Of a stretch of 51,049 nt of DNA, positions 9,380 to 18,622 are shown piece after piece. Source of the DNA: an uncultured delta proteobacterium (GTDB taxonomy: Bacteria > Myxococcota_A > Polyangia > Polyangiales > Polyangiaceae). Below the pieces are notes generated by a model. The model did no database searches. It worked only from the letters and a program-made list of their open reading frames with translations, and had not been told where the DNA came from. The position numbers and the translations under genes were made by a program. Each line of letters starts with the position of its first letter. The stretch's first letter is position 1. Location: contig CAITIQ010000501.1 in the NCBI GenBank assembly GCA_903892415.1, positions 1-51,049 of the forward strand. The letters run 5' to 3'.

Positions 9380-10174
9380 CTATTGAGCAGGCGGGGGAGC
9401 TGCGTGACAACAAGGACGTGGTGCCTCGGCAGGCTCCGCCTGTTCGCCGGTGCTCTGCACCGCATGGGGAGCGATGCCGTTGACCACCGCCGCTTGCAGT
9501 TGCAGCGCCCCACCGAGCGCCATCAGCAGGCCGGCAGCGAGCCGCACGGTGCTGTGGCGAAAGACCTCTGCAGCTCCGCGCAGTAGGGAGAGCACTCCGA
9601 CGATCGCCGGCAGCGTGCCGACGAAGAAGGCCGCCATCACCGAGGCGCCGAGCAGCGCATTGCCGGTGCTCATGGCCAGCGCGAGGGCTCCGTAAATCAG
9701 TCCGCAGGGCAAGAAGCCCCAGAGCAGGCCGCGCGCGAGTAGCCCCTTGCTTCCGGTTGTAGTCCGACCGAAGCCGGCCTTGCCGAGCAGCTTGGCGGCG
9801 ACGCGGGAGACGAGCGAGCGAACACCGCTCGAGCCAGGGATCGCCTTCGGCAAAAGGCCGCTGCTGGCGATCCCTACCAAGAGCAAGGTGACGCCGCAGA
9901 AGATCTTGGCGCCGAAGTGAAACTCAGAGGCGAAGGTGGCTCGTTCGACGAAGCCGAAAAGGCCGGCAGCGAGAGCGCCGAGGGTTGCGTAGCCCAGCAG
10001 TCGACCGGCTTGTACGCGGGCGATTCTCCCAGCAACCTCATACTTATCCTGACTGCCTGCGGTTGGTACGGCCGAGCCGCAGGACATCGCTGCGATCGGG
10101 CCGCACATGGTGATGCAATGGGGCGCGCCCATCAGGCCGAGCAAGAACGCGGAGCCTAGTTCGAGGGTGCTCAT
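9380..10174 (-). CDS. SafE/TauE-like (UreH-type) membrane protein of the cbb3 cluster
   Basis: 264 residues and about six TM helices. The N-terminal GAPHCITMCGPI motif and internal LLWGFLPCGLIYGAL are typical of the sulfite exporter TauE/SafE and UreH-like transmembrane family. This family is commonly encoded at the end of cco gene clusters and is thought to act in oxidase maturation or metal handling. The conserved His/Cys/Met residues in the first helix suggest metal or thiol chemistry. The start ATG 10174 overlaps the ccoG stop (ATGA), so the two are translationally coupled. No separate ccoH is visible here. Family is confident; the exact substrate is unknown. Confidence 0.83.
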   Translation of the reverse strand: MSTLELGSAFLLGLMGAPHCITMCGPIAAMSCGSAVPTAGSQDKYEVAGRIARVQAGRLLGYATLGALAAGLFGFVERATFASEFHFGAKIFCGVTLLLVGIASSGLLPKAIPGSSGVRSLVSRVAAKLLGKAGFGRTTTGSKGLLARGLLWGFLPCGLIYGALALAMSTGNALLGASVMAAFFVGTLPAIVGVLSLLRGAAEVFRHSTVRLAAGLLMALGGALQLQAAVVNGIAPHAVQSTGEQAEPAEAPRPCCHAAPPPAQ

Positions 10175-11610
10175 TGTCGTGGTCCGATAAACTCGGCTTT
10201 GAGCTGCTGCGAAGGCTTCCCTTGGCAGTCGAGGCTCTCGTAGACCGATAGCTGCAGCCCCGAATGTCCTTCGCGTGGGATGGGCCCTTTGAACACCACG
10301 ATCATCTCTCGACCCTCACGTGCGGCGAGAGATAGTGAAAGCGGTAGCGTGGTGGTCATTCCTTCCGCCGGGTTGTCGAGGCAAACCGAGAGATCACGCG
10401 GCTCGGCTTGCTTGTTGATCAGATGCAGGACGAAGGTGTTGCGCACGTCATCTCCCTCGAGCACGTAGGGCGCTCCCTTTTGACGCAGGACATGCGCTTC
10501 GAAGTCGCGGCTGGAGGAGAAGGCGAGCGTGGCGGCGACAGCGCCGAGCGTGCCCAAGACTCCGTAGATCAGCAGTCTGGGACGCCAGAACTTCCGTACT
10601 CCACCGCGCAGAACACGGTCGCTCTCGAAGCGAATCAGCCCCTTGGGACGGCTGAGTTTGTCCATCACCTCATCGCACGCGTCGATGCAGGCGGTGCAGC
10701 CGACACAGTCGAGCTGGAGGCCGTTGCGGATATCGATGCCGGTTGGGCAGACCACCACACAGCGTTTGCAATCGACACAATCGCCTTTGGTCGAACCCGC
10801 CTTGCCTCGCGGTTCTCCGCGTGTGGTGTCATAAGCGATGACCAGCGTGTCGTCGTCTACGAGCGCGCCTTGCAGGCGGCCGTAGGGGCACACCACCAAA
10901 CACAACTGCTCGCGGAAGTAGCCGAAGTTGAAGTAGCCAATCAGCGTCAGCACCAGCGCCCAACCGAAGATGGCCGGCTCTGCTGCCGGGCCTGCCGCGA
11001 ACATGGTCCAAGCTCGCTCCATGGGCACGAACAGAAACACGAGACTGTGGGCTAGCCAGGTGGATACCAGCAAGAAAGCCAGGTGCTTCCCGGTCTTGCG
11101 TGCAATCCCCGACGGGCCGAGCGGCGCCTTGTCTCGCCTTATGCGCTGCTCGCGCGGTCCCTCGAACAGCCGTTCGATCGGCCGGTAGATGCCATCGAGA
11201 AAGACGGTTTGTGGGCACGTGAAGCCGCAGAACACCCGACCCCATAGCGAAGTAACGAGGGCCAGTAGGAAGGCGCCGCCGGTCAGCAGGAAGAACGCGA
11301 GAAAGGCGTCCTCCGGACCGAAGCTCTTGGTCAATACGGTAAACTGCCGCGCTGGAACATTGAGAAGTAACACCGGCTGGCCGCCGACCCGAATGAACGG
11401 TAGCGCCGCGAGCACCAGCAGCAGCACGCTGAACAGAATGCGACGCGCCGAGTGGAAGCGCCCTTTGACGTCAGCGGGTTGAGGCTTGCGGCGGCGGCCA
11501 TCCGAACCGAGCGAACTGATGATCTCCTCCGGTTCCAAAAGCGGCAGGTGCTTCTTGCCGTCATGGGAGGAAGGTTTGAGATCCTTGTTCGCTCGGTCCT
11601 GGGCGTTCAT
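10171..11610 (-). CDS. ccoG: cbb3 oxidase accessory ferredoxin-like protein CcoG
   Basis: 479 residues. CcoG/FixG/RdxA is a membrane-anchored polyferredoxin needed for copper handling during cbb3 oxidase assembly. Visible are an N-terminal TM (ILFSVLLLVLAALPFI), a conserved GRVFCGFTCPQTVF stretch, the region around FREQLCLVVCPYGRLQ, and two 4Fe-4S motifs, CVDCKRCVVVCP and CVGCTACIDAC. A fifth TM is followed by the C-terminal Ig-like FixG domain. Length is normal. It sits between ccoP (ATGA overlap at 11607-11610) and the SafE-like gene (ATGA overlap). Confidence 0.95.
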   Translation of the reverse strand: MNAQDRANKDLKPSSHDGKKHLPLLEPEEIISSLGSDGRRRKPQPADVKGRFHSARRILFSVLLLVLAALPFIRVGGQPVLLLNVPARQFTVLTKSFGPEDAFLAFFLLTGGAFLLALVTSLWGRVFCGFTCPQTVFLDGIYRPIERLFEGPREQRIRRDKAPLGPSGIARKTGKHLAFLLVSTWLAHSLVFLFVPMERAWTMFAAGPAAEPAIFGWALVLTLIGYFNFGYFREQLCLVVCPYGRLQGALVDDDTLVIAYDTTRGEPRGKAGSTKGDCVDCKRCVVVCPTGIDIRNGLQLDCVGCTACIDACDEVMDKLSRPKGLIRFESDRVLRGGVRKFWRPRLLIYGVLGTLGAVAATLAFSSSRDFEAHVLRQKGAPYVLEGDDVRNTFVLHLINKQAEPRDLSVCLDNPAEGMTTTLPLSLSLAAREGREMIVVFKGPIPREGHSGLQLSVYESLDCQGKPSQQLKAEFIGPRQ

Positions 11611-12182
11611 TGACTTGCCGCTTCTCCCTGGGGCTCTTTGCCGCCAGCGACGTTGCTACCGCGTAGGCTCAGCACGTAAGCCGTAGCCGCGCGTACTTTG
11701 CCCTCGCCAAGTTGCTTGCCCCAAGCAGGCATCTGTTTGGCGAGGAAGCCGTTCTTGATCGTGTTGTAGGTGTCGGTTGGCTTCGCGCCATGCAGCACGA
11801 AGTTGTCGGTGAGGTTCGGGCCAGTGGCGCCCTTGCCGCCCTCGGCGTGGCAGGTGACGCAGTTGGTGACGAAGAGCTCCTTGCCCTGGTTGATCGAGGC
11901 TTGGTTCTTTGAGAGGGCCAATAGCAGCTCGTCCGTCGCTTCCCCAGCCGCGAGCATCTCTGCAGCTGCCTTGGCATCACGCTCGGCTACGACCTCTGCG
12001 TACTCCTCCGAGGGCAGCAGGCCTTTGTCGAAGGTATGGTAGTAAATCCAATAGCCACCCGCGAAGCTGATGCACAGGAAGAAGGTGGTCAGCCACCAGC
12101 GCGGCAACATGTTGTCGTACTCGAGGATGCCGTCATACTCGTGCACGTTCTGGCCCGGAGGGGCATCGGGGTGCTCCTTCAT
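11607..12182 (-). CDS. ccoP: cbb3 oxidase subunit III CcoP, short mono-haem form
   Basis: 191 residues. The N-terminus has the conserved HEYDGILEYDNMLPRWW segment and one TM helix, followed by a single cytochrome c domain with CVTCH (near 11850) and a distal methionine in KQMPAW. Canonical CcoP is a dihaem protein of about 300 residues; here only one CxxCH is present, so the protein accepts electrons through one haem c. It overlaps ccoQ upstream and ccoG downstream by ATGA junctions. Identity as CcoP rests on the N-terminal signature and gene order. The shorter form is a real property of the sequence, not a frameshift, since the frame is clean and coupled at both ends. Confidence 0.92.
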   Translation of the reverse strand: MKEHPDAPPGQNVHEYDGILEYDNMLPRWWLTTFFLCISFAGGYWIYYHTFDKGLLPSEEYAEVVAERDAKAAAEMLAAGEATDELLLALSKNQASINQGKELFVTNCVTCHAEGGKGATGPNLTDNFVLHGAKPTDTYNTIKNGFLAKQMPAWGKQLGEGKVRAATAYVLSLRGSNVAGGKEPQGEAASQ

Positions 12183-12361
12183 AGGCCACCGTCCTTGTCA
12201 TCGCTGAGGGGTAGACTCGCTAGTTGGTCGCACTCGGATTGCTTACGTCCGAACGTGTTCAGCGCAATCAGCATGGCCGCGAAGCCGAAGAAGAAGAGTG
12301 CGACTGCCGGATAGGCGAGTAGCGGACTGTCGTGAAACATCTGAGAAACTAAGCGGGACAT
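12179..12361 (-). CDS. ccoQ: cbb3 oxidase small subunit CcoQ
   Basis: 60 residues with one TM helix (LLAYPAVALFFFGFAAMLIA) and a polar tail. Start ATG 12361 is chosen over an upstream in-frame ATG because an excellent SD (GGAGGAGGTT) lies just before it, inside the last codons of the ccoNO gene. CcoQ stabilises the cbb3 complex. Position between ccoNO and ccoP, size and topology all fit; sequence conservation in this family is low. Confidence 0.85.
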   Translation of the reverse strand: MSRLVSQMFHDSPLLAYPAVALFFFGFAAMLIALNTFGRKQSECDQLASLPLSDDKDGGL

Positions 12362-12362
12362 T

Positions 12363-14663
12363 TCAACCTCCTCCTGGGAGACCGAGGCATTGCAAGTAGG
12401 CGATGATCGCAACCATCTCGGACCGCGGATCCACTTTGATCTTCTGCTCGGCTAGGTCGGCCGTGATCTTCTCTGCTTGTTTGAGCGCTGCAGGTTCGGC
12501 CTGCTGCACGTCGGCGACCGTGTACGGCACGCCGACCGAGCGAAGCGCTCGCAGCTTTCCTTCGGTGGCTTTGTAGTCCACCAAGTTGGTCTCGAATTGC
12601 GCATAGCTTGGCATGTTGGAGCCAGCCGATAGCTGCGGTGGATTGATGAAGTGTTGGTAGTGCCAGGCGCTCGGGTTCTTGTTGCCTTGTCGAGCAAGGT
12701 CAGGACCCGTTCGCTTGGAGCCCCAGGTGAAGGGGTGGTCGTATTGCGAGTCCGCCATCATCGAGGCTTCGCCGTAGCGTTGCGTCTCGGTGGCGAAGGG
12801 GCGGATCATCTGCGAGTGGCAGGTTGAACAGCCCTCGCGGATGTAGATGTCACGGCCCTCGAGTTCGAGCGCGGTGTAGGGCCTGGCGCCCGTCTTGTCG
12901 CCGGCAGCGGGGGCCGCCATCAGCGCGGGGACAATCTGCACGACGCCGCCCACCAGCACAGCGCCTACTGTGAGGATCGTAAGGATCAGCGCGCGACCCT
13001 CGAGCAAACGATGCCAAGACTTCTCATGGTCGGTCGTGGCGGTGAGGCGCTGGATGATGAAGCCGCCGAGGGCAACGGCAACGAAGAAGGCGAAGAAGGC
13101 TACACCGGTAATGGCGTCACCACGGCCCGCGAGCAGCAAGAGTCCCAACGCAACCACCGACAGTCCGAGCGGCGTGCCGAGCAGAATCGCGCGGGTCGAA
13201 GGATCCTTCTTCTTCGCCTCGGCGATCACCACCTCGACGCTGGTCTCGACCGGCGCACCGGAGCGAGCCGTCTGCACCAGGTTGACCACCATCATGATCA
13301 TGCCGACGAAGTACATCAGGCCGCCGACGAGTCGCACGTAGTACATCGGTCGCAGCGCAACGACCGTCTCGAGGAAGGTGTAGGTCAGGCTGCCGTCTTC
13401 GCGCGTCGCCTTCCACATCAGGCCTTGGGTCACGCCAGCGACCCACATCGATACCATGTAGAGAACGATGCCGATGGTCGCGAGCCAGAAGTGGGCATTC
13501 GCCGACGACTCCGACTTGAGCTTCGTCCCGTACAGCTTCGGCACTAAGTAGTAGAACATGCCGGCGGCCATGAAGCCGTTCCAGCCGAGGGCGCCGGAGT
13601 GCACGTGGCCCACAATCCAATCGGTGTAGTGGGCGAGCCCGCTGACGCTGCGGATCGAGAGCAAGGGGCCCTCGAAGGTGGCCATGCCGTAGAAGGTCAG
13701 GGCGGCTGCAAAGAACTTCAGCACCGGGTCGCGACGCAGTTGCGCCCAAGCGCCACGCAGGGTGAAAAGACCGTTGATCATGCCGCCCCAGCTGGGAGCC
13801 CACAACATCACGCTGAAGACCATTCCGAGCGTCTGCAGCCAATCCGGGAGCGCCGTATTGAGCAGGTGATGGGGGCCGGCCCAGATGTAGAGAAACACTA
13901 AGGCCCAGAAGTGGATGATCGATAGCTTGTACGAATAGACCGGGCGATTGGCCGCCTTCGGTACGAAGTAGTACATGATGCCGAGGATCGGCGTGGTGAG
14001 GAAGAACGCTACTGCGTTATGGCCGTACCACCACTGAATCAGCGCGTCCTGCGTGCCGCCGAATAGCGAGTAGCCCTTGATTGCACTCACCGGGATGGCG
14101 AGCGAATTGACGATGTGGAGGATGGCGATGGTGACGATGGTCGCGATGTAGAACCAAAGTCCAACGTACAGGTGCTTCTCGGCCCGCTTGGCCAACATCC
14201 AAAAGAAGTTGATGCCGAAGACCACCCAAACCAGCGCAATAGCGATGTCGATGGGCCACTCCAGTTCGGCGTACTCCTTACCGGAGGTGATCCCGAGGGG
14301 CAGTGAAATGGCTGCGGCGACGATGATGGCCTGCCAGCCAAAGAAGTGGAACTTCGCCAGGAAGTCCGAGGGCAGGCGAGCCTTCATCAGCCTCTGTGAT
14401 GAATAGTAGACGCCGGCAAACATCATGTTACCGACGAAGGCGAAGATGGCCGCATTGGTGTGTAGCGGGCGCAACCTGCCGTAGCTGAGAATCGGGTGGA
14501 GGTTGGCGCCTTGAAAGGCGAGCTGCGTCGCGACGATCACTCCCAAGAGGAGCGCCACCAGGGCGAACGTGACCGAAGCCATGATGAACCACCGAACGAC
14601 CCAGTCGTTGTAGGTGATGGTTACTCTTCTCTGAGCTTCTGCGGGTTTGGCTGTCTTTTTCAT
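12363..14663 (-). CDS. ccoNO: cbb3 oxidase subunits I and II fused (CcoN-CcoO)
   Basis: 766 residues. The N-terminal ~520 residues are CcoN, the catalytic haem-copper subunit: RLRPLHTNAAIFAF with a haem ligand His, QWWYGHNAVAFFLT for CuB and cross-link residues, and GPHHLLNTALPDW. A linker with two further TM helices leads into CcoO: GRDIYIREGCSTCHSQMIRPF (haem c site near residue 612), then SKRTGPDLAR and a NMPSY methionine ligand. Separate ccoN and ccoO genes are the standard form in Proteobacteria; here one continuous frame encodes both. The start overlaps the ccoS stop (ATGA), and the SD for ccoQ is inside its 3' end. Confidence 0.95.
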   Translation of the reverse strand: MKKTAKPAEAQRRVTITYNDWVVRWFIMASVTFALVALLLGVIVATQLAFQGANLHPILSYGRLRPLHTNAAIFAFVGNMMFAGVYYSSQRLMKARLPSDFLAKFHFFGWQAIIVAAAISLPLGITSGKEYAELEWPIDIAIALVWVVFGINFFWMLAKRAEKHLYVGLWFYIATIVTIAILHIVNSLAIPVSAIKGYSLFGGTQDALIQWWYGHNAVAFFLTTPILGIMYYFVPKAANRPVYSYKLSIIHFWALVFLYIWAGPHHLLNTALPDWLQTLGMVFSVMLWAPSWGGMINGLFTLRGAWAQLRRDPVLKFFAAALTFYGMATFEGPLLSIRSVSGLAHYTDWIVGHVHSGALGWNGFMAAGMFYYLVPKLYGTKLKSESSANAHFWLATIGIVLYMVSMWVAGVTQGLMWKATREDGSLTYTFLETVVALRPMYYVRLVGGLMYFVGMIMMVVNLVQTARSGAPVETSVEVVIAEAKKKDPSTRAILLGTPLGLSVVALGLLLLAGRGDAITGVAFFAFFVAVALGGFIIQRLTATTDHEKSWHRLLEGRALILTILTVGAVLVGGVVQIVPALMAAPAAGDKTGARPYTALELEGRDIYIREGCSTCHSQMIRPFATETQRYGEASMMADSQYDHPFTWGSKRTGPDLARQGNKNPSAWHYQHFINPPQLSAGSNMPSYAQFETNLVDYKATEGKLRALRSVGVPYTVADVQQAEPAALKQAEKITADLAEQKIKVDPRSEMVAIIAYLQCLGLPGGG

Positions 14664-14842
14664 AGCTGTTGGTCCGTCTGGCTTTCGGGCTTAGCCGAGG
14701 GCTTGAGGTCCTCGCGAAGAGGCAACAAAGCGAGTCTGAGGCTGTGCTGGTGGTTTCCGTCGTTGGAAGAGCGGAGGAACAGCAGCAGGCCAAGGGTCGT
14801 CAGGCACAGGCTGACGAAGAGGCTGAGGTCGAGTGCGTCCAC
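14660..14842 (-). CDS. ccoS: cbb3 oxidase maturation protein CcoS
   Basis: 60 residues: one N-terminal TM helix (LSLFVSLCLTTLGLLLFL) and a short soluble tail with RLALLPLREDL, reminiscent of the acidic tail of CcoS. CcoS is needed for cofactor insertion into CcoN. Translation starts at GTG 14842 (AAAGGAAC just upstream), 43 bases inside the end of ccoI in another frame, and ends on the ccoNO start codon. Position between ccoI and ccoN is the usual place for ccoS. Confidence 0.8.
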   Translation of the reverse strand: MDALDLSLFVSLCLTTLGLLLFLRSSNDGNHQHSLRLALLPLREDLKPSAKPESQTDQQL

Positions 14843-17223
14843 AGGGTTCCTTTCGGGCCGATTGCCGCCATGACAATCGAGACCGAGATGAGGGTCGATA
14901 ACGGCATTAAAATCGCCGCTGAGAGAGGGTTCATGGCTCCGCTAAACGCGATAATGAGCGCGATAACGTTGTAGCTGACGGCCCAGGTCAGACTGCGATC
15001 CTGGGCCTTCGCGAGGGCGCGGGCGCTGCGGAACAACTTCGCAATCGCGTTTACGCCGGGCCGAAGCAGGTAGAAGTCGGTGCGCGCGGCGAGGAAGGTG
15101 GTGCCGGCGACGGGCGTGCCGGCTGCATAGGCGGCGGTGGCCGCGAGTGCGTCATTGAGGCCATCCCCGACGAAGAGCGACTTGCCGCCAAGCGACTTCA
15201 CGATGGCAGCTTTGCTTTCCGGCGTCGCCTCGAAGAACACTCGGCTCTCCGGAATTGCACACGTGCGAGCGACCCGCAGCGCGCGCTCTTCCGCGTCGCC
15301 CGTCGCTAGATAGGAGGTTAGATCGAGTTCGCCTAACTCACGCACGGTACGGCTCGCGTCGGCGAATAGGCAGTCCTCGGTCTTCGCTGCCAGCCGCACT
15401 TCGCCGTCCCGAGCGAACACGATGTCGAAGCTGGGGTCGGCGCCGAGCCAGCGCGGTGAGCCCAGGGCGTAGCTATGACCATCGAGCGAGACCACGAGGC
15501 CGCGACCGGCTTGCTCGTGCGTCGCGAGCTCGAGCCAGGGAGCGCTCTCGATCTCACGCAGCGCGGCGGCGAGCGCGACGGCTTTGGGGTGCCGCGAGCG
15601 TTGCGCGAGGTTGGCCAAGATGGCCCGCTCTCCGACCGGGAGGCCGAGCAGTTGCTGCCGGGTGGTCTCCGAGAGGCGGCTCTCGGTCAGCGTGCCGGTT
15701 TTGTCGAAGATCACCGTGCGAATCGCGAGCAAGCGCTCGAGCAGGGTGGAGGAGCGCACCAGCACGCCCTCTTGGCGCAGGCGCATCAACGTCAGCTCAT
15801 TGGCGAGGGGCGTGGCAATGCCGAAGCCACAGGGGCAGGTCACCACCAGAATGGCGGTTAGCGTGCCTAACGTGTCCAGCCAGTCCTGCGTCCGGGCGTA
15901 GGCAATCGTTGCTCCGAGGGCGGCGACCAACAGTACGCCGATAACCCAGTAGCGCGAGATGAAGCGCTCGCGCGCTGATTGACTATCAGCGTAGCGCTCA
16001 TCGCGAACGGGGGTGCGCAGCAAGGGCAAAAGGCGGGACTCAGCAAAAGCTTCACTCGCGATCACCGTGACCGGGCTGGCCTCGGCGTTGGCCATGCCTG
16101 CAAGTACGGCGGCGTTTTCCTTCAGCGTGCGCTCCTCCGATTCGCCGGTGAGCCAAGCCGCTGAGAAGCGGGCCTCCGCAGCGGCCAGACGGGCCAACAC
16201 CGGAGACACATCGCGGGGGGCGAGGATCAGCTCATCGCCCGGAACAATCGACTCGGCGGGGACCACCTCGACCAGTGCGTCTGCACCCGCTTGCTTGGTC
16301 TTGCGGCGCACCAAGAGGGCGCCGGCTTCGGCGTCGGTGAGCAGCGTGGCTCGGTTCTTCTCCAGCACTCGCTCGCGCAGAAAGCGGCCGAGCAGCATCA
16401 GCGCCAGGAAGATGCTGATGGTATCGAAGTAGACAGCGTCGTGGCGCCCAGCCAAGTAGAGCGCGACGCTACCGCCATAGCCCGTTAGCAAACCAACCAC
16501 GATGGGCAGATCGAGGTGCAGCATGCCGCGCTTGAGCCCCTGCCAGGCGCCGCGAAAGAAGACGGGGCCACCGACCCACAGGCTGATGCTGGCGAGCACC
16601 AACTCAAGAGTCATCAACGTGGACGAAAGTTGCGTGTCAGCGAGCCCGGCATAGCGCGCTACGGCGAAGCTCATGATGTTGAGCCCCAGCGCGATGGAGA
16701 CGCCCATGCGCCACAAGAGGTCATCGCTACGCGGGCGTGCGCCGCTGCGCTCCGGTCCCAACTGGTAGCCGAACCTCTGCACGGTGTCGGCGAAGCTGAG
16801 CAGGGGAAAGTCCTTCTCAGCGGTAAGCTCAACGGTACCGAGCACCGGATTGACCACGATCGAGGCGCCTTTGGCCGCGCGCGTCGTCAGCTCCTCGAGC
16901 AGCCAAACGCAGGCGGCGCAGTTGATGCCCTCGATCGAAAGACGCAGGGTCGTGATGCCCTCGACCTTCGCGAGGTCACTGGCGGCGCGCTCCAGCCACA
17001 TCCGCCCCATCGGATCGGTGCCCGTCTCCCGCGCAGGCGGGATCGGGCAGTCCTTCAGATCGTAGAAGCGCTCCAAACTCTGCTCACGCATGAGCCGGTA
17101 GATGGATTCGCAACCGACGCAGCAGAACTCGGAAAAGCAAGGCGTGCTGCAGTGAAGACAGACCGTGGCGCTATTGGAACGAGTGTCTTTAGACAAAGAG
17201 TCCACATCGGTGAGGCGGTTCAT
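14800..17223 (-). CDS. ccoI: cbb3-type oxidase copper-transporting P1B ATPase CcoI
   Basis: 807 residues. Exports Cu(I) for cbb3 oxidase assembly. The N-terminus carries the FixI/CcoI zinc-finger-like segment (CLHCSTPCFSEFCCVGC) followed by an HMA domain with INCAACVWLLEE. Then come P-type ATPase motifs in order: actuator TGES, metal-site TCPCGF in TM6, phosphorylation DKTGTLTES, and GDGLNDALA. Eight TM helices are expected. Start ATG 17223 has the SD GGAGGGCG. It lies 42 bp after the universal stress gene and overlaps ccoS, so it heads the cco genes proper. Confidence 0.95.
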   Translation of the reverse strand: MNRLTDVDSLSKDTRSNSATVCLHCSTPCFSEFCCVGCESIYRLMREQSLERFYDLKDCPIPPARETGTDPMGRMWLERAASDLAKVEGITTLRLSIEGINCAACVWLLEELTTRAAKGASIVVNPVLGTVELTAEKDFPLLSFADTVQRFGYQLGPERSGARPRSDDLLWRMGVSIALGLNIMSFAVARYAGLADTQLSSTLMTLELVLASISLWVGGPVFFRGAWQGLKRGMLHLDLPIVVGLLTGYGGSVALYLAGRHDAVYFDTISIFLALMLLGRFLRERVLEKNRATLLTDAEAGALLVRRKTKQAGADALVEVVPAESIVPGDELILAPRDVSPVLARLAAAEARFSAAWLTGESEERTLKENAAVLAGMANAEASPVTVIASEAFAESRLLPLLRTPVRDERYADSQSARERFISRYWVIGVLLVAALGATIAYARTQDWLDTLGTLTAILVVTCPCGFGIATPLANELTLMRLRQEGVLVRSSTLLERLLAIRTVIFDKTGTLTESRLSETTRQQLLGLPVGERAILANLAQRSRHPKAVALAAALREIESAPWLELATHEQAGRGLVVSLDGHSYALGSPRWLGADPSFDIVFARDGEVRLAAKTEDCLFADASRTVRELGELDLTSYLATGDAEERALRVARTCAIPESRVFFEATPESKAAIVKSLGGKSLFVGDGLNDALAATAAYAAGTPVAGTTFLAARTDFYLLRPGVNAIAKLFRSARALAKAQDRSLTWAVSYNVIALIIAFSGAMNPLSAAILMPLSTLISVSIVMAAIGPKGTLWTHSTSASSSACA

Positions 17224-17265
17224 TCGCCCTCCGTGATCCCCCGTAGCGGTTGATGAGCAGTTGGT

Positions 17266-17919
17266 TCAGGTACCGGTCATGGCGTTCGACGCGTGCGGTC
17301 CCTCGGGACCACGACCAGCCGACGAATAGACATGCGCGCGCACGTGGTACTGCGAGTGCCGAGTGCACCAGAGCTTGGCGCCGTTGCTGACCTGGCGGGT
17401 ATGCGCGCAATCAGGGCAGACGGGCTCGATCTCGGGGACGCGCCACTCCGCCTTGTGGTTCTTGTCGCGGACGACGGTTACTTCACAGCCTGCCAGCCGC
17501 ACGACCTTCTCGGCTACCGAGCCGAGCAGCATGCGCTTTAGGCCGCGCCGGTTGTGCGAACCGAGCAAAATGCGGTCGGCGTTCAAGTGGGCCGCGAGCC
17601 AGACGATCTCGTCGGCAGGGTTACCGATCGAGCGGTGGGCTTCGACGCGGAGCAGCGGTAGCCGCGGTTCACGCTTACGGAACTCCTCGATGTTCTCGCT
17701 GATGGTGCGCGAGAAGTCCCCCATATCGACTTGCGACATAGCGGCATAGGGAGCGGTTGCGAGGTCCGAACCAACGGCAAAGGCCGGCGTGGCAACCGCC
17801 AGGATATGGAGGTCCGTGGGTTCATGGGCTGCAGCAACGGCGAGCGCCGCCTGCAACACAAACGACGATCCGACTTCAAGGTCGACTGCGGTCAGGAGGA
17901 CGTACGGATGTTGAGACAT
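17266..17919 (-). CDS. Universal stress protein with C-terminal zinc-ribbon-like tail
   Basis: 217 residues. One UspA fold with the nucleotide-binding signature GSHNRRGLKRMLLGSVAEKVV (the G-2x-G-9x-G-S/T motif), so probably ATP-binding. The last 60 residues carry CPDC and, 14 residues later, WCxxH, arranged as a small metal-binding ribbon, then a low-complexity end. It is the first gene of the cbb3 transcript, consistent with Usp proteins that respond to oxygen or respiratory state, but no specific role is shown. I looked for an FNR-type TTGAT-N4-ATCAA box in the 154 bp upstream and found none. Confidence 0.87.
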   Translation of the reverse strand: MSQHPYVLLTAVDLEVGSSFVLQAALAVAAAHEPTDLHILAVATPAFAVGSDLATAPYAAMSQVDMGDFSRTISENIEEFRKREPRLPLLRVEAHRSIGNPADEIVWLAAHLNADRILLGSHNRRGLKRMLLGSVAEKVVRLAGCEVTVVRDKNHKAEWRVPEIEPVCPDCAHTRQVSNGAKLWCTRHSQYHVRAHVYSSAGRGPEGPHASNAMTGT

Positions 17920-18073
17920 GCGACGCCCTTGAGCATGGAGCGTGCCACTAGTGCGTCAGCGTCGTTTCGGCTGGATTGGCGGTGCGCTGAGCTGTCGCAG
18001 CCGCCGGGTGCAGACAGAGCGGTGCAAAGGCTTCGGCGAGACGCAGTTCTTGCGTCGGCCGAGCTGCGCCGGT

Positions 18074-18622
18074 TCAACGGTCCCACTCGAGACGGATGAT
18101 TGCGCCCTCTCGGGTGCGCCGGGCAACTCCTCGGGGGTTGCTCCGGCCAGCGGCGCGCAACGTGCTCTCGATGCCCACGCGCAGCCCGCGCAAAGCGAAC
18201 TCGCTCATCTCCGGCCAGTCCTGGACCTCGATCTCGGCTTCGCGGGGTTGGGACTTGATGACTTTAGCGCTGCCCTGTTGGTACGCGCGTTTGAAGATCA
18301 CAGGCGTCTTAGAAACCAGCAGGTTGTCGGAGGTGAGTCGCAACAAGGCACGCCAAATGGTGGTCACGGCTTGGCCTACGACCTGCGATGCAATCTGAGT
18401 GTGGAGCTCGGCGACCGAGAGTTTTTGCGAGGGCGCTAGCAACGTGTAGAGCCGCTCGAGCGCGTCGATGCGCACCCAGGAAAGCGGCGTTACGAGCCGC
18501 AGGTCTTCCTGGTCTTCACGCCCCAATTGGTCGAACAGTTGGTCATAAAGCGCAGGCCCCACGCGCGTTTGTAACGCTGCAATGTGACTTCGCACCATGG
18601 CGCCGGAGATGTGCTCAACCAT
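18074..18622 (-). CDS. DUF2378-like (TIGR02265-type) protein
   Basis: 182 residues with no signal peptide or TM. Two helical segments are followed by strands including PREAEIEVQDWPEMSEFALRG and RVGIESTLRAAGRSN, ending IIRLEWDR. This layout resembles the myxobacterial DUF2378/TIGR02265 paralogous family, which is distantly related to haem-NO-binding and V4R-like folds. No haem-ligand histidine could be assigned. The ATG overlaps the upstream gene by eight bases (ATGGTTGA), so the two are translationally coupled. Family assignment is moderate; function is unknown. Confidence 0.55.
   Translation of the reverse strand: MVEHISGAMVRSHIAALQTRVGPALYDQLFDQLGREDQEDLRLVTPLSWVRIDALERLYTLLAPSQKLSVAELHTQIASQVVGQAVTTIWRALLRLTSDNLLVSKTPVIFKRAYQQGSAKVIKSQPREAEIEVQDWPEMSEFALRGLRVGIESTLRAAGRSNPRGVARRTREGAIIRLEWDR

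Noticed and set aside
17224..18073. FNR/Anr-type box (TTGAT-N4-ATCAA) upstream of the cbb3 genes
   Set aside because: No half-site pair with correct spacing was found in the intergenic regions.
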